From assembly GCA_016946835.1 (NCBI GenBank), contig JACVTC010000023.1, positions 122,001-186,000 of the forward strand: a stretch of DNA of 64,000 nucleotides, written 5' to 3'. The notes below the pieces were generated by a model. That model saw nothing but the letters and a program-made list of their open reading frames with translations. It ran no database searches and was not told the origin of the DNA. Shown in pieces: positions 57,695 through 64,000 of this stretch. Source of the stretch: Neocallimastix lanati (nom. inval.) (Eukaryota > Neocallimastigomycota > Neocallimastigomycetes > Neocallimastigales > Neocallimastigaceae). Numbering within the stretch: the first letter of the stretch is position 1; each line of letters opens with the position of its first letter. The translations under genes and the position numbers were made by a program.

Positions 57695-58450
57695 GTAGAA
57701 ATATAAATATAAGTACAGATTGAATAAAATAAAATAAAATAAATAGTTGAAATATAAATATAAATATAAGTATAGAGTACAGATTGAATAAAATAAAATA
57801 AAATAAATAGTTGAAATATAAATATAAATATAAGTATAGAGTACAGATTGAATAAAATAAAATAAAATAAATAGTTGAAATATAAATATAAATATAAATA
57901 TAAATATAAATATAAATATAAATATAAATATAAATATAAAGTACAGATTGAATAAAATAAAATAAAATAAAATAAATAATAGAAATATAAATATAAGTAC
58001 AAATTGAATAAAATAAAATAAAGTAAAGTAAAATAAATAGTAGAAATATGAATATAAAGTACAGATTTAATAATATAATATAAAATAAAATAAAATAAAT
58101 TGTAGAAATATAAATATAAGTACAAATTGAATAAAATAAAATAAAATAAAATAAAATAAAATAAAATAAAATAAAATAAAATAAAATAAAATAAAATAAA
58201 ATAAAATAAAATAAAATAAATAGTAGAAATATAAATATAAGTACAAATTGAATAAAATAAAATAAAATAAAATAAAATAAAATAAAATAAAATAAATAGT
58301 AGAAATATAAATATAAGTACAAATTGAATAAAATAAAATAAAATAAAATAAAATAAAATAAAATAAAATAAAATAAAATAAAATAAATAGTAGAAATATA
58401 AATATAAGTACAAATTGAATAAAATAAAATAAAATAAAATAAAATATATT
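57695..58450. repeat. AAATAAAATA / AGTAGAAATATAAATATAAG minisatellite
   Basis: Tandem units of about 64 bases at the left (ACAGATTGAATAAAATAAAA at 57715, 57779, 57843) become variable-length units in which a (AAAAT)n core expands between conserved TAGAAATATAAATATAAGTA segments. Several long open frames run through it on the minus strand, but they encode only Tyr/Leu/Phe/Ile periodic sequence and are repeat artefacts. Confidence 0.88.
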
Positions 58451-58780
58451 ATATAAAAAATATTGTTTTAACAAAAAACTTGTTTAGATTTTAAAAAAAA
58501 AATATGTTCCAAATATTACTATTTTAGTTAATTATTATGATTTAGCTAGTTAATACAATTTTAATCTTCATTCTAAATATTATAAAAAAAAAATTTAAAC
58601 TGAATACTATACCTGATGCCATTTCCTTATCAGAAAATATAATCATGTAGCAGAGTATCAATTTTATTTTCAATAGATGATGATATAAATCTCATAATAT
58701 CACTATGTGAAATAATTATAATGATGCATGGACGATCAGAATGAATCAAGAAAATGATCAATGTAATAACCCACCCTTAT
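58451..58780. other. AT-rich spacer, possible start of a chitin-binding pseudogene
   Basis: Composition becomes less A/T-biased from about 58610. Stops occur in all frames. It may be upstream sequence of the decayed gene at the right. Confidence 0.4.
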
Positions 58781-59105
58781 TATTTCCAGTACAGATGGAC
58801 GATGTAAACTGATTGCTCATTAGGTAATAGCAATGTGTCAGGAAGAATGTTGTGAAGAAGATAGTCGATGTGGGACCATCATTGTTTCCTGCCAAGAAAA
58901 TTGTGAACCTTAATGGAATCTGTGACGACTTAGAAGAAAAGACAGGTAAAAAGGAACTCTCCATGGATGATCGGTGTGGCGAGTATTATAGAAAGAAATG
59001 ACCAGGAAAAGAATTCTGTTCCTCAGAAGGCTACTGTGGCACTTCCTTAAAAATCTTTACTATTACCACTAATAATAATGGTAATAATAGCAATAATAAT
59101 GATAC
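58781..59105 (+). pseudogene. Decayed chitin-binding (CBM18) protein gene
   Basis: Two chitin-recognition (type 1, hevein-like) modules can be read. The first, in one frame, has DGRCKLIAH, then MCQEECCEEDSRCGT and SCQENCEP, with stops. After a frame change the second reads MDDRCGEYYRKK, a stop, PGKEFCSSEGYCGTS, followed by an Asn-rich linker (NNNGNNSNNND). The Cys spacing (C-CC---CGT--C---C) matches the family, whose members bind chitin extracellularly. Stops at several positions and one frame change show it is not functional. Left limit is uncertain. Confidence 0.7.
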
Positions 59106-59419
59106 GTTAGTACATACTTATTACAATATATATATTTATTGTAATAAAAGTATCTGTAATACCTGAAATTTTATTTTATTAGAAATTATTTATTGATTTA
59201 TTAATTTTTTTTTATATAATTTATAAAAATAAATAGTTTTTAAAATTAAAACAGTTAAATATAACCTTTAAAATCAGAAATGATATTTCTATTTAATTAT
59301 GTGTTTATTTATTCATTTTTATTGCTTTTACTTTAAGAAAGACCTTATTTATTCAAGAATATGTCATTATATATTATTTATAATTATTTGTCCATAATAG
59401 TCTAACATTATTGCTAACA
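59106..59419. other. AT-rich spacer
   Basis: No gene or element recognised. Confidence 0.5.
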
Positions 59420-60670
59420 TTTAGCGTTACACCACATTATTCTATTGAATAAAACTAATTTTACACATAATATCGTAGTTATAGTGTACAATGTAATTAA
59501 ACACATAACTGTGCTATTTAACATTCCCCCTACATTGGCATTTTCTACATTTCCATGATGAAATCGGTAAAAGTATTTAAGCTTGGGTTCAGAAATACTT
59601 TTGGTTAATGGATCTGTTATCATTGAATTAGAACCAATGAGTGTTAATATAATTTCATTTTTACGAAAAACCAGAAATCTCCGCAAAACCATTGCCTTCC
59701 GGCACGTTTGAGTCCATAGAGAGTCTTTTGTAATAATCCAAATTTTCCTCAAAAATTGAAGTTTTTTTTATCATCGATTGGAATTTGAACATAAATTTTT
59801 TCTCATCTTAATTAGTATTCAAATATTTCAAACTTTAATATCGATTCGTCTCAAATCTCATTGACATATTGATGCAATAGCAATTGTTAATCTAAAACTA
59901 TTCCATTTCTATTGTAGGTGAGTAGGTACAGGTGTAATCAACTCCTTTAATTTGTCGAAAACCTTTGACGATCAATTTTTACTTTATATATACCATTATC
60001 TTTAATTGTAAAAACTCCATTTAACATCAAGTGGTTCAATACCTTTTTTGGAATATTTTCATAACATTATTTCTATATAAATTTTTGTTAATTCTTTGTT
60101 TATTGCATCTACCCATTTGTCAGCATTTACTGAAGTCATAGCTTCTCAATAATTCTTTAGAATTAATGTATTAATATTATTAACTCTATTTTTTCTTGCG
60201 GCTTTCATTTTCATCTGAATCTATTATCCTCTCAACAAAAAGAATATGATTTATTTAATGTAGGTGTTCTGTTTTTCATTTTTTCTTTCTTCATTCAATT
60301 AATAATTTTTTACTCTTTTTTTTTCAATAGTTTTTTTTTTTTTTTTTTTTTTTTTGTTATCCATTTTATCATATCATTTTTATTTACTTCCTTCTCGAAA
60401 TTTTTATTATTCCTTTTAATATTAAATTTAATATTCTTTTCTTTGGTTTTCCTTAATTTTCTTTTATCTGAAGTTTCCAGATCACTAAAATGGTGTCGCT
60501 GCCCAATTCATTGCGTTTCCATACAAGCGGGAGATTATATAAATTACTTTCTTTTCGTCTTCAAGGTATTGATCTGGATAAATAGCAAATATAAGATCAA
60601 TTTTCGCCAAGAAACCTTTTAAAAGTCTTCTGTCACCGGCAAAACCATCTTTTAAATTGCATTTTCAAAT
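59420..60670 (-). mobile_element. Internally deleted Ty1/copia retrotransposon remnant
   Basis: Read on the minus strand from the right: a Gag fragment (FAGDRRLLKGFLAKIDLIFA, near 60600) with DEKKVIYIISRLYGNAMNWA; then, after a damaged gap, the copia reverse-transcriptase start (MTSVNADKWVDAINKELTK, near 60130), GIEPLDVKW, GFRQIKGVDYTCTYSPT, and LYGLKRAGRQWF-type sequence near 59710. It ends in the RNase H C-terminal motif DPLTKSISEPKLKYF (about 59600). Zinc knuckle, protease, integrase and most of RT/RNase H are deleted, and frames shift repeatedly. No LTRs were recognised. Same orientation as the Gag-protease piece at 9.7-10.4 kb. Confidence 0.72.
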
Positions 60671-61799
60671 ATATTGTGTTCCTTCATAATCATTTGTAAT
60701 TTATAAAGAAAATATAAAGACCTAATATAAATGTAATGAAAAGTAATGAAAAGAAATTTGATTGACAAAATTGTTATTTTTGAAAAATATTTAATTAATA
60801 TTGCTATATATAACAAAATTAATTTAGTTATTATTATATGGGTTATTGAAACGAAAAAAAAATAATAAAAATTAAAAGGAAATTAAAAGAAACAAAAAAA
60901 AAAATTGTTTTATTAAAATTATTATTAAGAAAAACAATGGTTAAAATTTTTAGTTAATAAAGACGCCTTACTTCGCACAAAGCTACTGACTTAACTTTAT
61001 TTTCTCTTTTTGAAAAACGTCTTAATTTACAAACAATTATTGTTTACTACTGACTAATTTTTCTTAAAAAGAATACTTAAAATTTTTAAACAGTTTCTTA
61101 TTTTTAGGAGTTTTTATTGTCTCGAAATGGTACTTAATAATAAATTTAAAATAAAACACTTAAAAACCTTTAAAATAAAACAAGTAAAATATTTTTATAT
61201 ATATTTATTTTATTAATTGTAAATTTATTATCAAAAACATATTAATTAACTAAACAAATTAGCGTTTAATAATAATTTTATTTTATTAATAAATACTCAA
61301 AGTATGAAATATTTTTAGAGGAAAATTCACTCCTCTTTATATAAAAATTTTGATAAATAAAATAAAGAAAATTACACTTCAATATAATTTTTTTAGGTAA
61401 TGAAGACAAATTAAGTATTAATAGAATTAATAACAAAAAAAAAATCATGATAGCTCCTTATGAACAATTAAGTGATATTAAAAAAATCAAATAAAAACCA
61501 GTGAACTTGAATTTCAATTAAAATTTAATTGATTCTGGAATAATTTTAAGTCTGAATACCATTTGTGTAAGTTTTTCATTTTGTAATTTTTTTTTAAAAT
61601 TTTTTTAATATTAATAATTTCTAAATCATTATATAGCTAATAGTTCAAGAAAAATATGTAAAAGATATAAAATTAATAATTACGAATATTGTTAATAAAT
61701 TATTAATAATAATAATTAAGTATAAAGTAAGATATTAATGTTAATTTTAATGTTAATAAAATAAATGATTTCGTTATTGAAAAAGCTGAAGATAACTTT
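60671..61799. other. AT-rich intergenic region
   Basis: Moderately A/T-rich sequence without long homopolymers, possibly more decayed transposon sequence, but nothing could be identified. Confidence 0.45.
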
Positions 61800-62340
61800 A
61801 AAAATTGTTTTCTAGATCAAATGATATAACAGATTACAAACCCACTATGAATAGTAGATTCATATCTATTTTGGCAAACGAACATATAATATTACTTTAC
61901 TATCATGAAACTACTGTTACTGTAGTGGGAAAAAACAAGAATGATACCATCTTGCGTAGATCCTGGAGAGTAGGCATATGCAACAACTTTGAAATCTGTA
62001 AACGATAGCAAAACCTTTTGTAGTATAGAAAATTATAATCGTTATTGTTTAGCAGATTCAATAAGTATTTCCAACAACACAAATGATAAAAACAGGTATT
62101 ACATATGATTTTGACAATGATAGCATAGACAACGGAATTACTTATGATAGCATACTCGATTTACAAGTTGAGATGTTACACTATCACCCTTCAAAAGAAA
62201 GGTTTCTGTAATGATATCAAGAATTGTCTATTCATTACAGTCTTCATCCTACAAATGATATATATAAGCCATATATTATAAGAGATGCCTTAAATACATC
62301 CAATATAAATGGTGTAATAATATTAAATACTTAGTTTTAG
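61800..62340 (+). pseudogene. Unidentified coding remnant
   Basis: A 67-codon frame (61805-62008) with ordinary composition reads ANEHIILLYYHETTVTVV then CNNFEICKR. An overlapping frame continues as ATTLKSVNDSKTFCSIENYN and RYCLADSISISNN, then stops. A further short coding-like stretch ends at about 62330. It looks like one decayed gene with frameshifts, perhaps a Cys-containing extracellular protein, but I do not recognise the family. Confidence 0.35.
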
Positions 62341-62477
62341 GGGGAAATTATTAGATTACAAATATATTTAAGAAATTATTTTATCAATATTTAAATTTAA
62401 TTAAAGAATTAATATAACGTAAAATCATTAAATCTATGAAAAATTAAAGTTAGGTTAGAAAAGAATATGTGAAATAT

Positions 62478-62772
62478 GGGAGTGGGGCATTTCGCAAAGT
62501 TGCATTTCGCAAAGTAGCGTATTATTTTATTGTTGCATTTGAAAATTATTATGAATAAATAAATAAAATATTATTAATATTGATGTTTTTTATTTTCTCT
62601 AAGTAAATATTTAAATATTATAAAAAAAAATAAATACTATTAAAATAATATTGATTATTAAATATATATTATAAATTTTTTTTTATAATTAAATATTGCA
62701 GAGTTACATTTCACAAAGTGGCGTATTAGTAAATTTTTAATGACACATCACTTGGCGAAATGCAACTCTCCA
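62478..62772. mobile_element. Mutator-type MITE with exact 9-bp target-site duplication
   Basis: The left end GGGAGTGGGGCATTTCGC and the reverse complement of the right end, TGGAGAGTTGCATTTCGCC, form terminal inverted repeats that share the TTGCATTTCGC(C)AAA subrepeat with the element at 7981. The flanks are an identical GTGAAATAT at 62469-62477 and 62773-62781. No coding capacity. Confidence 0.78.
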
Positions 62773-63316
62773 GTGAAATATAAGAAATATGTATAATAAA
62801 TTTATAATGCATTTAAGCGTAATGTTATGTAATGAAATTAATATATAAGCCACAATATATTGATATATAATTTAGAATAATTAAAAGTAACTCGAATAAC
62901 TCTTCATCATAAAATATTATTATATTTTATAATGAATAATATAATTAACATAATTATAAACCATAAATTCCTGACTCTTGATAATAATAATAATAAATAA
63001 TAATAAAATAAAATTTTAATATCAGTTGAAATATAAATTATTATTTTTTTTTAAAAAAAAAAAAAAAATTGCCCTCTTAAATTATTACTAATTTATTATA
63101 TAATAATTTAAAAATGATTTCTTTTTTTTTTTTTTTTTTTTTTAATCACAATAAATATAATTACAAACACAGCAAAAACTTTTTTTAATTCCATTAATAA
63201 AAAACTTTTTTAATATTATTATTTTATTTATATATAAAAAAATTTTATTTTTATTTACTATATAGTATTAATTTAATAAACATTTACATATATATTAATA
63301 TTAAAAGAACAAAGTG

Positions 63317-63350
<34 letters not shown>

Positions 63351-63645
63351 TATATTATATTATATTATATTATATATATTTCTTTTTTTTTTTTCTTTTT
63401 TTTTACTGATGGTGATAAGTATTAGCGAAAAATAAAAATAAAAATAAAACAATATAAAAAAAAGTTTAAAATATATATATATATATTTTTAATATTCATA
63501 AAAATTTATTCTTTAAAAACTTTTCTAAAATATTACTTCTTTTTTTTTCATTTCATTTTATTTTTATTTTTAATTTTTTTTTATTTTAATTTATGTTTTT
63601 ATTTTCATTGATATTTATATTTTACTATTTTTTTTTTCTTTTTAT
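62773..63645. other. AT-rich 3' flank of the dockerin gene
   Basis: Low-complexity A/T sequence with AT microsatellite and poly(T); no other gene seen. Confidence 0.5.
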
Positions 63646-64000
63646 TTAGTTGTAACATTTATCCTTAATACCACACCAGTCATCACCTTCAACACCCCAA
63701 CCACCATCACTATCGGTGTAGACTACGGAACAGTCACTACAGCATGGGTAACCCATTTCTTCAGAGAAACAACCATCTTTTTTACATTTTGAAGCTTCAA
63801 TACCACACCAATCAGCATCTTCAACACCCCATTCACCATCATCATCAGAGTAAATAACTTCACAACTACTCTTACAACATGGGTAACCAAGAGCCTTAGA
63901 CCAGCAGGTAGCACTAGCACTGCTAGAAGTTGGTTTAATATCATTTATGGTAGTCTTCTTTGAAGAAGAAGAAGTAGCAGTTGGGTAGGAACCAGTAGAA
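63646..64000 (-). CDS. 3' end of a cellulosome-type protein with two fungal dockerins (CBM10)
   Basis: The open minus-strand frame enters from the right edge and stops at 63646 (TAA), giving 117 C-terminal residues. A Ser/Thr/Lys linker is followed by two fungal dockerin (CBM10-fold) modules: [16 protein letters not shown]...DWCGIE and [15 protein letters not shown]...DWCGIK, with the conserved GYPCC, GEWGVE/GGWGVE and DWCGI motifs, ending KDKCYN. Dockerins tether enzymes and other proteins to scaffoldins of the anaerobic-fungal cellulosome outside the cell. The catalytic or other main domain lies beyond the window, so the product cannot be named. Codons are less A/T-biased than in neighbours, as in strongly expressed secreted enzymes. 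Confidence 0.93.
   Translation of the reverse strand, partial: STGSYPTATSSSSKKTTINDIKPTSSSASATCWSKALGYPCCKSSCEVIYSDDDGEWGVEDADWCGIEASKCKKDGCFSEEMGYPCCSDCSVVYTDSDGGWGVEGDDWCGIKDKCYN

Noticed and set aside
57664-58474. Three long overlapping minus-strand open frames of up to 249 codons
   Set aside because: They are periodic translations (Leu-Phe-Tyr-Ile) of the AAAATA minisatellite; no protein-like complexity.
63723-63944. 73-codon minus-strand frame
   Set aside because: Out-of-frame shadow of the dockerin modules.

Overview
The window is extremely AT-rich, with long poly(A)/poly(T) runs, triplet microsatellites and short coding islands interrupted by small GT..AG introns. Together with a tandem fungal dockerin (CBM10) module at the right end and a secreted CotH-type protein with a Thr-rich linker at the left end, this points to the nuclear genome of an anaerobic gut fungus (Neocallimastigomycota). 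The organism call is an inference from gene content and base composition.

Left part (1-20.4 kb): a CotH-family gene runs off the left edge on the minus strand. Divergent from it is a tandem family of receptors that join a secreted solute-binding-protein-like ectodomain to a class C (GABA-B-like) seven-helix domain. There are two intact two-exon genes (3570-6184 and 15805-18593) and one broken third copy (19775-20425). Between the two intact genes lie a Mutator-type MITE with a target-site duplication, a decayed MULE transposase with a FLYWCH-like N-terminus, a Ty1/copia Gag-protease fragment, a large hairpin and a roughly 0.9 kb tandem repeat carrying small internal inversions.

Middle part (21-43 kb): an 11-exon leucine-rich-repeat surface protein in which nearly every exon is one repeat and every intron is phase 2; a secreted alpha/beta-hydrolase (esterase) with three exons; several kilobases of TTATTATTT-type repeats including a perfect 40-bp minisatellite; a decayed copia Gag with TAA/TAG codons where Gln would be expected; three small GC-richer islands of unknown nature; a secreted metallopeptidase-like protein with an altered zinc motif; and a fourth, divergent four-exon receptor of the same SBP-GPCR type.

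Right part (47-64 kb): a 358-residue protein I do not recognise; a TALE homeobox gene whose model needs a 6-nt microexon; a secreted LRR_5/transglutaminase-like protein that has lost the catalytic Cys and His; a minisatellite; a decayed chitin-binding (CBM18) gene; an internally deleted copia element; a second Mutator-type MITE; and the 3' end of a dockerin-bearing gene.

Taken together the real genes are mostly extracellular or surface proteins (polysaccharide-degrading complex parts, esterase, LRR protein, nutrient-type receptors) in a repeat-rich accessory landscape. I reconstructed exon joins by reading splice signals and frames; no transcript data were available. No tRNA, rRNA or CRISPR could be supported.
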